64,000 nt of DNA from Sphingobacterium hotanense (GCF_008274825.1 NZ_CP030848.1:3223618-3287617); one strand, 5' to 3'. Positions 16,840 through 26,424 are shown, numbered from the stretch's first letter. Notes: a model not told the origin generated them from the letters alone. Numbers and translations are program-made.

Positions 16840-16869
16840 CTTGTTTTATTATAATTTATTTGTTTGCTG

Positions 16870-17307
16870 TTAGTTCACTACAACTTCGCCTTTAAGCTGT
16901 ACCGTTGTTACTGGCTTTTCTGCATTAGAAGCGATAGTGATAATTTTCTGTTGTTGTCCTACTTGGCCGTTGCTATCAAACTTCACGGAAATTTCTCCAG
17001 ATTCCCCTGGTTTTACTGGGGTAGAAGTATAAGTTGGAGTTGTACAACCGCAGCTAGCGGATACTTGAGCCAATACTACCGGGAAATCCCCCGTATTCTT
17101 AAATTTGAAAACATGCTCTACAACTTCGCCTTCTTTGATGGTTCCGAAGTTGAAAGCTTCTTCTTCAAACTCCATTCTTCCTGCCCCCTCTTGTGCCTTA
17201 GCAACTGCTGTAGAATCTTGACTTCCGTTCGTATTTTCTTTGTTGTTATTATTGCAAGCTGTAAACATTAAAGCACTTGCAAACAATACTAGGCTTAGTT
17301 TTTTCAT
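16870..17307 (-). CDS. DUF1573 lipoprotein
   Basis: 145-residue SPII lipoprotein: signal MKKLSLVLFASALMFTA, lipidated Cys18, then an Asn-rich linker. The DUF1573 domain (about 48-145) is an Ig-like fold with the usual FNFGTIKEGEVVEHVFKF and a conserved ASCGCTTP cysteine pair. Role unknown. Placed between nusB and yajC with a 5-base gap after nusB, an arrangement seen in other Bacteroidota and suggesting a link with envelope biogenesis. Confidence 0.9.
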   Translation of the reverse strand: MKKLSLVLFASALMFTACNNNNKENTNGSQDSTAVAKAQEGAGRMEFEEEAFNFGTIKEGEVVEHVFKFKNTGDFPVVLAQVSASCGCTTPTYTSTPVKPGESGEISVKFDSNGQVGQQQKIITIASNAEKPVTTVQLKGEVVVN

Positions 17308-17312
17308 AGTAA

Positions 17313-18263
17313 TTATGCGATTAGACCTCTACCCTCCTTCTTAATACGACGTTGAGTAGTAAGGTCGGATAAAATCTTGTCTAAGATACCATTGATAAAG
17401 GTACTACTTTTTAGAGTACTAAATGCCTTAGAAAGTTCAATATACTCGTTAATTGTTACTTTTACAGGGATCGTTGGGAAGTGGATTAACTCGGTTATAG
17501 CCATGCGCATCAATAAGTTATCGATCAATGCGATACGATCGGCTTCCCAATTCTTGGTCTTCTCAGAGATAAGTTCCTGATACTCTTTTGCATATTTAAT
17601 CGTCAGCTTCAATAGGTCTAGGATAAAATCTTTATCCTCAATCCAACTTGGCGTTAAGTCTGCTAGCTGATTTTTTGCGGGAACTTCGCTACTAAAGTTT
17701 TTGAATGTTTTGGCGATCATGGCTTGTAAAACCTCGCGGTCTACCGGCCAGTTGATAAAACGAGCTTCGAAAGCCTGTTCTACGTCTGTTGATTTTAGAA
17801 TTAATTTCTTGAAGATATATTTGATGATATCTTTCTCCGTTGAGATAGAGCGATCCTCTTGTTCTAAGTATTCTAAGTAAGCCTCAGACTCTTTAAGCTG
17901 AGCGAAGATAGAACGGACAATTTCTGGGTCATAGCTCCAATCAACTTTATAACGCTTTACCTTCTCTAAGTACTCACGATTTTGACGTAAAGACTCAATG
18001 AACGTATTGCTATTTAATTTCGTTGAAGAAAACGTCTGATCTTTCACCGAAGGGATCCATTTATTGGCAATACCTTCCACATCTATCAATACATACTCTG
18101 CCACTTCATCCAATAGATTCAGTGTCCATATGTACATCTCATCAACTTCCTCTACATTTTTCAGTAGACTTTTCTCAAAATCAGGAAGGTTTTTATCTTC
18201 CGATAAACTGTAGGCATACAATACTTGCATGACCTTAACCCGAAGGTGTCTTCTATTTAGCAT
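17313..18263 (-). CDS. nusB: Transcription antitermination factor NusB (extended form)
   Basis: NusB binds boxA RNA with NusE (S10) and promotes processive rRNA transcription. The 316-residue protein is about twice the size of the E. coli protein. The N-terminus (MLNRRHLRVKVMQVLYAYSLS) and the C-terminal NusB core (DRIALIDNLLMRMAITEL, VKVTINEYIELSKAFS, FINGILDKI) are recognisable; a helical insert of roughly 150 residues separates them. Such long NusB proteins are typical of Bacteroidota. First gene of the operon. Confidence 0.92.
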   Translation of the reverse strand: MLNRRHLRVKVMQVLYAYSLSEDKNLPDFEKSLLKNVEEVDEMYIWTLNLLDEVAEYVLIDVEGIANKWIPSVKDQTFSSTKLNSNTFIESLRQNREYLEKVKRYKVDWSYDPEIVRSIFAQLKESEAYLEYLEQEDRSISTEKDIIKYIFKKLILKSTDVEQAFEARFINWPVDREVLQAMIAKTFKNFSSEVPAKNQLADLTPSWIEDKDFILDLLKLTIKYAKEYQELISEKTKNWEADRIALIDNLLMRMAITELIHFPTIPVKVTINEYIELSKAFSTLKSSTFINGILDKILSDLTTQRRIKKEGRGLIA

Positions 18264-18308
18264 AATTTTATAAAGAACGAATGTTTAATAAAGAACGATA
18301 TTATACTA

Positions 18309-19379
18309 TTATCTTAATTTCTTCATGTCGGAAATACGCTTTTCCGCAAGCTCTTTTGCTGCTTGATGTGTAGAAATATTTTCTTCGTTAGCCTTTTGGA
18401 TCACGTGTCTTGTCGCTGTGTAGATATGGCGGATCAAGTAATCTGTACGATCAGCACCATAGCCTTCCAACTCCGAGAAGCAGCTAATTAAAGCTCCTGA
18501 GTTGATCAAAAAGTCTGGCGTATAAAGAATATTGTTATCTTTTAATAATAGAGTTGTTACCTCTTCGTCTAACAACTGATTGTTTGCTGAACCGGCGATG
18601 ATCTTACAACGCATACGCGGAACTGTATCTGGGTTAACTGTTCCACCCAAAGCACATGGCGCATACACGTCAGCATCTAGTTCAAAACTTGTGGAATAAG
18701 TAATAGGCTCTGCTTTATATTTCGCAGCGATCTTCATCTTACGCTCTTCAGTCATATCCGAAACATATACACGCGCATTCTCTGCACGTAATAAGGATAC
18801 CAAATGCTCGCCTACGCTTCCTACACCTTGTACAGCAATTTTTCTACCTGCAAGGTTATCATCTCCGTAAAGCTCTTTGATAGCCGCTTTAATTCCGTAG
18901 TAAACACCTTTTGCAGCAAATACTGTAGTGTCACCTGCCCCATTCAATGAAGTTGGCAAACCAGCTACGTAGTTTGTTTCTGCATGGATATGTTCTAGAT
19001 CTTTTTGCGTAGTACCTACATCGATAGAAGCAATAAAATTACCATTCAAACCATTGATGAAACGTCCAAAGCGACGCATCAATACTTCTGATTTCTCTGT
19101 TCTATTATTACCGATAATGATTGCACTACCACCACCTAAATTTAAACCTGCAAGTGAGGATTTATAGGTAATCGCTTTTGAAAGACGCAATGCATCCTCA
19201 ATAGCTTCAGCCTCTGTTGCGTATGGTAACATACGGACACCGCCGATCGCTGGCCCTAATGTGGTGTCATGAATTGCTACGATTGCTTTTAATCCGACCT
19301 CTTTGTCGTTACAGAAAAATAGGTTTTGATGGTCAGATATACGCATCAAGTCGAAAAGTGAGGAATTATCCCTTTGCAT
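18309..19379 (-). CDS. Leu/Phe/Val-dehydrogenase-family protein with substituted catalytic lysine
   Basis: 356 residues from ATG 19379 (an upstream frame extension would cover the promoter). The whole chain aligns with NAD-dependent leucine dehydrogenase: VGLKAIVAIHDTTLGPAIGG, TYKSSLAGLNLGGG, IDVGTT, AVQGVGSVGEH (dinucleotide site), APCALGG and a C-terminal helix region. The substrate-carboxylate lysine is kept (K73, equal to Bacillus K68), but the catalytic lysine after the GGG motif (Bacillus K80) is Ser85, encoded by AGT. The strand following it (AIIIG) is intact, so this is not a frameshift. It may be an enzyme with altered chemistry or an inactive paralogue. A strong promoter element lies just upstream. 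Confidence 0.85.
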   Translation of the reverse strand: MQRDNSSLFDLMRISDHQNLFFCNDKEVGLKAIVAIHDTTLGPAIGGVRMLPYATEAEAIEDALRLSKAITYKSSLAGLNLGGGSAIIIGNNRTEKSEVLMRRFGRFINGLNGNFIASIDVGTTQKDLEHIHAETNYVAGLPTSLNGAGDTTVFAAKGVYYGIKAAIKELYGDDNLAGRKIAVQGVGSVGEHLVSLLRAENARVYVSDMTEERKMKIAAKYKAEPITYSTSFELDADVYAPCALGGTVNPDTVPRMRCKIIAGSANNQLLDEEVTTLLLKDNNILYTPDFLINSGALISCFSELEGYGADRTDYLIRHIYTATRHVIQKANEENISTHQAAKELAEKRISDMKKLR

Positions 19380-19402
19380 AATTGAACATAATTTTACAGC
19401 TA

Positions 19403-19410
19403 CAAAAGTA
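19403..19410 (-). promoter_or_regulatory. -7 promoter element of the leucine-dehydrogenase-family gene
   Basis: On the minus strand TACTTTTG, an exact TAnnTTTG match, 23 bases before the ATG at 19379. It excludes the longer upstream reading frame as a real N-terminus. Confidence 0.6.
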
Positions 19411-19666
19411 GCAATATTTTTGCATGGAATCGTATCTACACGCAAATAATTAGGTTACCGACGTTAGATTTGAAATTTTATATAGCTTGTATTCCAATTT
19501 ACTTCAAATTCTAAAATGTTTACCGCTTTGTATTATCAACCTGCTAAACAATTACAGCAATTAAAATAAATTTGCTACTGCTCCTATTTTGAAGAGATAG
19601 AACCTATATTGACATCTATTTAACACTAAGGTTTGCCTTCATCCTACTAATATTAAAATTATCCCT

Positions 19667-19674
19667 TACTTTTG
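19667..19674 (+). promoter_or_regulatory. -7 promoter element of the ABC exporter gene
   Basis: TACTTTTG ends only 7 bases before the ATG at 19682. If it is used, the mRNA would be leaderless or nearly so. Confidence 0.55.
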
Positions 19675-19681
19675 TTCTTGC

Positions 19682-21454
19682 ATGAAACAACTCGCCTACC
19701 TCAATAAGTTTTTCTATAAATATCGCTGGCAAATTATCCCTGGTGTCATCTTCGTCATCATATCCAACTACTTTGGTATTTTACCAGCGCAGGTTATACG
19801 AGAAGCTTTCGACTTGGTAAAAGAGAATATCGACCTTTATCGCTTGTACGATGGCTTCGAACGTCAAGGTTTGATCTATCAAATATTCGGAAATAGTCTG
19901 CTGTTCTTTGGTATTGTAGTTCTCGTGCTAGCCTTATTGAGAGGGATATTCCTTTTCATGATGCGCCAAACCTTGATTCTAACGTCACGTCATATAGAAT
20001 ACGACTTAAAGAACGAAATATATCAACATTACCAGGAGCTTGACTTTGCTTTCTATCGTCGAAACAATACTGGCGATCTGATGAACCGTGCGACCGAAGA
20101 TGTTAACCAGGTGAGAAATTACTTAGGTCCGGCAATTATGTATGCGATCAATACAGTGGTATTGTCGATCATGATTATCTATGCCATGTATAATGTTAAT
20201 GCGAAGTTAGCGACCTACTCCCTACTTCCCATCCCTATTATCTCGGTATTGATACTTTTTGTAAATAAGGTTATCAATAGACGGAGCGAACGAATACAGC
20301 GTCAATTATCACATCTTTCCTCTTTTGTTCAAGAAACATTTTCCGGAATTCGCGTAATCAAAACTTATACGCGCGAAAAGGACAAGATGAATTCTTTTAA
20401 AGTAGAAAGCGATCGCTACAAAGACATTAACCTGAATCTCGTTAAGGTGCAGGCTATCTTCTTTCCATTGATTATCTTTTTGGTAGGATTTAGTACCATT
20501 ATAACGGTTTACATTGGCGGTTTGGAGGTGAACGATGGAAATATCACCGCCGGGAACATTGCAGAGTTCATTATCTATGTGAATCAACTGACCTTTCCTG
20601 CCATGTCTTTAGCGTGGGTTACATCACTTATTCAGCGCGCAGCCGCTTCGCAGAAGCGTATCAACGAGTTCCTAAAAACGCGTTCTGAAATTGAAGAAGG
20701 AAGCAGCGATGCAATAATAGCGGGCGATATTCGTGTGGACAATATATCTTTTACTTATCCTGATACCGGCATTAAAGCGGTAGATGATATCAGTTTTCAC
20801 ATCCCTGTTGGCAAGACCATGGCGATTATTGGTAAGACAGGATCAGGAAAATCCACGATTGCAAATCTACTATTACGGATGTACGACGTCGATTCCGGAG
20901 CAGTTCTTTATGATGGAAAGGATATTAAAACCTATAAAACTCATGCCGTACGCGAGCAGATCGGTTTTGTACCGCAGCAGGTATTTCTATTTTCCGATAC
21001 CATTGCTCGCAACATTGCCTTCGGATTGGATGAGGTTGACATGCCACGCATTGAGCAAGCTGCTAAAGATGCTGCAGTTTATGATAATATCAAGGGCTTT
21101 GAAGAAGGTTTTGAAACACATATCGGTGAACGCGGGATTACCCTCTCGGGAGGTCAGAAACAACGTGTCTCTATAGCTCGAGCCTTAGTAAAAGACCCAA
21201 ATATCCTCATCTTTGACGACTGCCTATCTGCGGTTGATACTAAAACCGAAGAAGAGATTCTTCATAATCTCGGTCGTATTATGAAAGGAAAAACGTCCAT
21301 CATCATCGCACACCGAATTTCGACTATCAAAAATGCAGACCAGATTTTAGTAATCGATCAGGGCCGAATCATCGAACGCGGCACCCATCAAGAATTACTC
21401 GCCTTGGGAGGAGAATATAGTTCTCTTTACGAGAAACAATTACTAGAATCATAA
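19682..21454 (+). CDS. ABC exporter half-transporter (type IV, MsbA-like)
   Basis: 590-residue half-transporter: six transmembrane helices in residues 15-310, then an ATPase domain. Walker A GKTGSGKST at 384-392, Q-loop FVPQQVFLF, signature LSGGQ at 488-492, Walker B ILIFDD at 508-513 and H-loop IIIAHR. The residue after the Walker B Asp is Asp513 instead of the catalytic Glu, as in the degenerate subunit of heterodimeric exporters such as TM287 or BmrC. No partner subunit is encoded next to it, so it either pairs with a distant gene product or works as a weak homodimer. Substrate unknown (lipid, drug or peptide). Confidence 0.9.
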   Translation: MKQLAYLNKFFYKYRWQIIPGVIFVIISNYFGILPAQVIREAFDLVKENIDLYRLYDGFERQGLIYQIFGNSLLFFGIVVLVLALLRGIFLFMMRQTLILTSRHIEYDLKNEIYQHYQELDFAFYRRNNTGDLMNRATEDVNQVRNYLGPAIMYAINTVVLSIMIIYAMYNVNAKLATYSLLPIPIISVLILFVNKVINRRSERIQRQLSHLSSFVQETFSGIRVIKTYTREKDKMNSFKVESDRYKDINLNLVKVQAIFFPLIIFLVGFSTIITVYIGGLEVNDGNITAGNIAEFIIYVNQLTFPAMSLAWVTSLIQRAAASQKRINEFLKTRSEIEEGSSDAIIAGDIRVDNISFTYPDTGIKAVDDISFHIPVGKTMAIIGKTGSGKSTIANLLLRMYDVDSGAVLYDGKDIKTYKTHAVREQIGFVPQQVFLFSDTIARNIAFGLDEVDMPRIEQAAKDAAVYDNIKGFEEGFETHIGERGITLSGGQKQRVSIARALVKDPNILIFDDCLSAVDTKTEEEILHNLGRIMKGKTSIIIAHRISTIKNADQILVIDQGRIIERGTHQELLALGGEYSSLYEKQLLES

Positions 21455-21548
21455 CTTAATTTAAGGAAAAATTATTTCTCTCTGAATTTCATAATATTTC
21501 AAAAGATTTCATTTATTTTGTGTTAGCGCATATTAGCCACGCAAAATT

Positions 21549-23519
21549 ATGAGATGCTTTTTATTAACCTGTTGCTTAATTATTTTAAGCCACCTGGGCC
21601 ATGCCCAAAGTTCGTCTATGCCAAAACTAGACGCTAGCCATTTCACTACCGATCATCAAAGCAAAGACACAGCGGCAAACGCAATTGTGCTTTATGAGTT
21701 TGGACGCTCCGAAGTCGAAGTCCTCGAGTCGGAAAGAACCCTCGGTGTGACCCACTATTGCCATGTCCGTATCAAGATCTTGAAAAAAGAAGGTGATAAA
21801 CATGCCACAATTGAAGTTCCCACCTACAAATACGGAAATGATTTCGAACGTGTTCGAGAAATCAAAGGGACCACTTATAATATGGTGGATGGCCAAATTA
21901 AGGCCGACGAGCTAAAAAAGGAGGCTATCTTTACGGAGAAATCCAGTGAATATTTAAACGTCGTAAAATTTACGCTCCCCAATATCCAAGAAAATTCCAT
22001 TATCGAATACAGTTACCGAGTGACTACTCCAGCGATATGGAATCTAAGATCCTGGTATTTCCAAGATGAGATCCCTAAGCTACATAGCGAATACGTCGCT
22101 GTTATCCCGTCCTTATTTGATTATAATGTGACTTTAAAAGGTCATTATGCCATCAGCGATGTCAAATCAGCTAAGCTAAATGAACATTTCTTGCTGAATG
22201 GTCAACGACATGATTGTTCTAGAATGACCTATACGATGAAAGACGTGCCGGCATTTAAGGAAGAGGATTTTATGTTAGCCCCTATCAATTATATTTCGGC
22301 AATTAACTTCGAATTGCGAACCTTCCATGAGCCTAATGGTGCCATCAAGAACTATACACGAGTTTGGAAAGACGTCGACAGAGACTTGTTGAACGAAAAG
22401 GAGTTTGGCGGACAGATTAAGAATAAATCAGTATATGCGAAACTATTGCCTTCGATTATCTCGGCAGACTCTTCGAAACTTTATAATGCGAAGAAAATAT
22501 ACAGCTATATCCAACAGAATATCGTTTGGAACAAAACGCTAGGAAAATATACTGAAAACGGCATTAAAGATGCCCTCGAAAAGAAAAAAGGCAATGTCGC
22601 TGACATCAACTTAAGCTTGGTCGCAGCATTGAACACTGCTGATATCGAAGCGTATCCCGTAATAATATCTACGCGAAATAATGGAATGCCCAACATGATA
22701 CATCCTGTATTATCAGATTTCAATGCGGTCATCGCTGCGGCAGTAATAGATGGAAAGACTTATCTGTTGGATGCCTGCGATAAGACGCTACCATTTGGCT
22801 TGCTCTCTCTACGGTCGATCAACGACCGCGGTCGTATCATTTATTCTAAACAAAGTTCCGATTGGATCGAACTGAAAAACGAATCACCATCCAAAAAGAC
22901 CTTCAACATTTTTGGAGTTGTCTCGCCAGATGGGAAACTCAAAGGGAAAATTGAAAAGTACTATTTCGGTTTGGGAGCATGGGTTCAACGCACTAAAATT
23001 GAAGAATTCCCTACTCTTGAGGAATATGAAGAGGATGTTATAGAAAAGAGCCCGAGAATCAAAGTATTAAGCAATAAGGTGAAAAACTTAAAAGAGCTGG
23101 ATGATGCATTAGTAGAGATAATGGAATTTGAAATGGATTTGCGAGAAAACTTCACCGATAACCAGATTTTGATCAACCCTATATTATTTGAACGTCAGTT
23201 GAAGAATCCTTTCAGTTTGACCGAACGTAATTTCCATGTGGATCTAGGTTCTGCACAGAATGAACAATTCAATATCAACATCACATTCCCTGAGGGGTAT
23301 AAGGTGGAGAGTTCCCCAAAAAATACTGCATATTCCTTGCCGGAAGGAGCCGCCAGATACCAATATCGCTCAACCTTCTCAGATAATATTTTAATGGTTC
23401 AACAGATCACCAACTTGAACCATGCCATCTATTCACCCGAAGAGTACTTCCACTTGAAAGAGTTCTTCTCTTTATTGATTCAGCACCAGAATACTGATTT
23501 CCTTTTCAAAAAACTATGA
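21549..23519 (+). CDS. DUF3857 / transglutaminase-like protein, catalytic residues lost
   Basis: 656-residue exported protein (signal MRCFLLTCCLIILSHLGHAQ). DUF3857 beta-domain at about 60-240, transglutaminase-like domain at about 290-420, DUF3858-like tail. In the transglutaminase-like part the Cys position of the usual G-x-C-A-D motif is Val (KKGNVADINLSL), and the His position is Ala (DFNAVIAAAVIDGKTYLLDA); only the Asp remains. It is therefore probably a binding or scaffold protein. It overlaps the next gene by 4 bases (ATGA) and is likely translationally coupled to it. Function of the family is unknown. Confidence 0.88.
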   Translation: MRCFLLTCCLIILSHLGHAQSSSMPKLDASHFTTDHQSKDTAANAIVLYEFGRSEVEVLESERTLGVTHYCHVRIKILKKEGDKHATIEVPTYKYGNDFERVREIKGTTYNMVDGQIKADELKKEAIFTEKSSEYLNVVKFTLPNIQENSIIEYSYRVTTPAIWNLRSWYFQDEIPKLHSEYVAVIPSLFDYNVTLKGHYAISDVKSAKLNEHFLLNGQRHDCSRMTYTMKDVPAFKEEDFMLAPINYISAINFELRTFHEPNGAIKNYTRVWKDVDRDLLNEKEFGGQIKNKSVYAKLLPSIISADSSKLYNAKKIYSYIQQNIVWNKTLGKYTENGIKDALEKKKGNVADINLSLVAALNTADIEAYPVIISTRNNGMPNMIHPVLSDFNAVIAAAVIDGKTYLLDACDKTLPFGLLSLRSINDRGRIIYSKQSSDWIELKNESPSKKTFNIFGVVSPDGKLKGKIEKYYFGLGAWVQRTKIEEFPTLEEYEEDVIEKSPRIKVLSNKVKNLKELDDALVEIMEFEMDLRENFTDNQILINPILFERQLKNPFSLTERNFHVDLGSAQNEQFNINITFPEGYKVESSPKNTAYSLPEGAARYQYRSTFSDNILMVQQITNLNHAIYSPEEYFHLKEFFSLLIQHQNTDFLFKKL

Positions 23520-25420
23520 GAAAATTAGCCTCTACATTTATAGTCTTACTTCTATTAGCAACGAATGCTACAAAGGCACAGTATGCTGCAAGTTCAATTT
23601 CAAAGGAAATGTTGAGTCGTGCTACGGCTACCGTAAGATTGGAAGAGAAAGTACTGGAAATTAAAGCTCCTAACGATGCGATAGAACGAGGAAAAAAAGT
23701 TATTACCATACACAACAAAGCTGGTGAAGACTACGCTGAGTTGTACTTCTTTTACGATAAGGTTCGCCAAATCAAGGAAGTGAAGGGTGAAATCCAAGAT
23801 GAGGATGGCAAAGTTATTCGCAAATTCAGCTTGAAGGATTTTAAAGATTATAGTGCAAGCGGGCAGTCGAATCTTTACGCTGATGATCGCGTCAAGACCT
23901 ATAGCCCAATGATTCAAAACTTTCCATACACCTTAGTTTATGAATATGAGATTCGTCAGCAGCAGACACTTGGCCTTCCTAGTTGGAGACCCGATTATTC
24001 CACCGATGTATCGATAGAAAAAAGTTCCTTTCAGGTTGTTTCGGCACCTGATGTTGCTTTACGCATCAATGAAAGAAACTTAATTAGTCCCGCCGTGATC
24101 AAAAAGGAACCGAAGGCTACCAGTTATACCTGGAGCGTGGAGAACCTTCGTGCCGAACGTAGCGAACCCTTCAGCCCTAGCCGCCGTCTGACCGGAATAT
24201 TGGTGGAGGTAATTCCACAAAATTTCCAATACTTCAAGTATAAAGGCGATTTCAGCGACTGGAAGTCCTATGGACTGTGGGCTAATGAGACATTGATGAA
24301 AGATAAGAAAACGCTCTCTCCCGCTACCGTGAGCCAAGTTAAAGCCATGACGGCAAACCTGGCGACACCGCGCGAAAAAGCAAAAGCCTTATATGAATTC
24401 ATGCAAAAGAAGACGCGTTATATCAGTATACAGGTGGGAATTGGGGGCAATGAACCTTTCCCTGCCGAGCAGGTAGATCGTTTAGGATATGGTGATTGTA
24501 AGGCATTAGTGAACTATATGCAGGCCTTATTGGATGTTGTCGAGATACCGTCCTACTATTCCATTGTACAAGCCGGAGAAACGAAAGTAGATTTAGATGA
24601 AAACTTTGCCAATCTTGGTGGGAACCACATTATCCTTTGTCTACCTTTTGAAAATGACACGACCTGGCTCGAATGCACAAGTTCAAATGCGCCATTCGGC
24701 TATCTAGGAGACTTCACAGACGATCGTCTTGTAGTTGCCTTCACTCCTGAAGGCGGAAAAATTATGCGCACGCAGCGCTTTAATTATGAGCAAAATCTAC
24801 AACATCGCAAATCGTCACTGAAACTGGATGAAAACGGTAAATTGACAGGAACACTTGAAACCAGATTTGAAGGAACTCAATTGGAAAATCACTTTGCCAA
24901 TTTTGAAGAAAGCTTAGATAATCAAAAGAAGGCGCTACGTAAGCAATATGATATCGACCGCATCGAATTCACCGATATTAAATATAATCTCGATGAAGAT
25001 AAATTAGTATTCACAGAAAACCTAAGCATTGAGATTCCTAATTATGCGATTAAGAATGCTAATAATTTAACCATCTATCCGAATGTTTTCAACCGCTCAT
25101 CAGCCATCACTGAACTGGCAAGACGCATAAACCCGGTTAAGATCACAAGAGGATACACCGACATCGATGAGATTGAAATTGAACTTCCAGAGAATTTGGA
25201 TAGTAGAATTAAACCTGCGGATATAAAAAAGGAAATTCCAATGGGCTACTACGAAATGTCTATGAAAATGAAAGATGGAAAGTTGGTGTGTTATAGAAAA
25301 ATTCAAATCAAAGAAGGCGAATACCCGGCAGAAAGCTACGCAGCATTCAGTGAATTCATGAAAGATGCATCTTTCAGCGATTCTTATCGATATATTTTGC
25401 CGTTTATCGACAAAAAGTAA
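23516..25420 (+). CDS. DUF3857 / transglutaminase-like protein, catalytic residues kept
   Basis: 634-residue exported protein (signal MRKLASTFIVLLLLATNATKAQ). DUF3857 at about 55-240, then a transglutaminase-like domain with the catalytic Cys in GYGDCKALVNYM, His in GGNHIILCLP and an acidic residue in TWLECT, then a beta-rich tail. Paralogous to the gene it overlaps, but with the triad kept, so the pair may be an active enzyme plus an inactive partner acting on periplasmic or surface proteins. The substrate is unknown. Ends 31 bases before tRNA-Ala. Confidence 0.88.
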   Translation: MRKLASTFIVLLLLATNATKAQYAASSISKEMLSRATATVRLEEKVLEIKAPNDAIERGKKVITIHNKAGEDYAELYFFYDKVRQIKEVKGEIQDEDGKVIRKFSLKDFKDYSASGQSNLYADDRVKTYSPMIQNFPYTLVYEYEIRQQQTLGLPSWRPDYSTDVSIEKSSFQVVSAPDVALRINERNLISPAVIKKEPKATSYTWSVENLRAERSEPFSPSRRLTGILVEVIPQNFQYFKYKGDFSDWKSYGLWANETLMKDKKTLSPATVSQVKAMTANLATPREKAKALYEFMQKKTRYISIQVGIGGNEPFPAEQVDRLGYGDCKALVNYMQALLDVVEIPSYYSIVQAGETKVDLDENFANLGGNHIILCLPFENDTTWLECTSSNAPFGYLGDFTDDRLVVAFTPEGGKIMRTQRFNYEQNLQHRKSSLKLDENGKLTGTLETRFEGTQLENHFANFEESLDNQKKALRKQYDIDRIEFTDIKYNLDEDKLVFTENLSIEIPNYAIKNANNLTIYPNVFNRSSAITELARRINPVKITRGYTDIDEIEIELPENLDSRIKPADIKKEIPMGYYEMSMKMKDGKLVCYRKIQIKEGEYPAESYAAFSEFMKDASFSDSYRYILPFIDKK

Positions 25421-25451
25421 AACTAATTTATATCTTTGGTGAACGCCAAAA

Positions 25452-25525
<74 letters not shown>

Positions 25526-25540
25526 CAAAGAGTTATTATA

Positions 25541-25574
25541 AAGCGTTAATTTTCAATAAATTAACGCTTTTTCT
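25541..25574 (+). terminator. Terminator after tRNA-Ala
   Basis: Stem AAGCGTTAAT / ATTAACGCTT (25541-25550 with 25560-25569), 9-base loop, followed by TTTCTCTTT. The IS21 copy is inserted about 20 bases further on. Confidence 0.85.
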
Positions 25575-25681
25575 CTTTATAGGACCCCTATATGGATATT
25601 CTGGTCATGTTGACCCCTTTCTGGCAATATTGACCCCCTGATTTTTGGTTTACAGGATTGCCTACAAATGGCCTGACAATA

Positions 25682-26398
25682 TTACTTCTTTTTTCTTAGA
25701 CTTTCACCTTTAAGTTCGATCCGGTGGGATGTGTGAACTATCCTATCCAGAATAGCATCCGATAATGTATCATCCCCAATCACAGCATGCCAACTGGCCA
25801 CAGGTAATTGGCTTGCAATGATTGTTGAACATTTGGCATGTCTGTCCTCTATGATTTCCATCAGGTCAATCCTTTGCTGTTGGTCGAGGTTTACCAGGCC
25901 GAAGTCATCCATTATAAGCAGTTCTACCTTGGAGAGTTTCATAAGAAGCTTGTGGATCGATCCATCCAACCTGGCCATTTTTGTTCTCAAAAGCAATTTT
26001 TGCATACTGAAGTAAGCGACTCTCTTACCTTGGGCACAAGCCCTGAGCCCCAGAGCAGACGCCATGAAAGATTTTCCGCAGCCTGTTGCACCAACGATAA
26101 TGATCGGCTCGGCCCTTTCGATATATTGGCCTGTGGCCAAGTCCATCAATTGGATCTTGTCGATCCCCCTGGATGGATCCATATTGATCTCTTCAATAGA
26201 GGCCTGGTAACGGAAGGCTGCATTCTTCTTTAACCTCTCGAACCGCAGTTCGAAGCGACTGTCAGATTCGGCCTGCAGCAACAGGGTAAGGCCTTCTTCC
26301 AGAGCCAGTTTTCCGATCTGCCGTGTTTCTTTCATCGCTTTCCATTGACGCTCCATTCCATGGAAGCGGAGCGTGTTCAATTGTTGTTCTACATTCAT
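25682..26398 (-). CDS. istB: IS21 helper ATPase IstB
   Basis: 238-residue AAA+ ATPase that helps IstA capture target DNA. N-terminal helical domain (1-85, LNTLRFHGMERQWKAM), then Walker A in VGATGCGKSFMASALG, Walker B in LLIMDDFGLV, and the sensor region IIASQLPVASWH. DnaC-like fold. It starts 26 bases after istA in the same direction. Length is typical and the frame is intact. Confidence 0.95.
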   Translation of the reverse strand: MNVEQQLNTLRFHGMERQWKAMKETRQIGKLALEEGLTLLLQAESDSRFELRFERLKKNAAFRYQASIEEINMDPSRGIDKIQLMDLATGQYIERAEPIIIVGATGCGKSFMASALGLRACAQGKRVAYFSMQKLLLRTKMARLDGSIHKLLMKLSKVELLIMDDFGLVNLDQQQRIDLMEIIEDRHAKCSTIIASQLPVASWHAVIGDDTLSDAILDRIVHTSHRIELKGESLRKKK

Positions 26399-26424
26399 CT
26401 GTTTCTAAGTTTTATAGTTCATTT

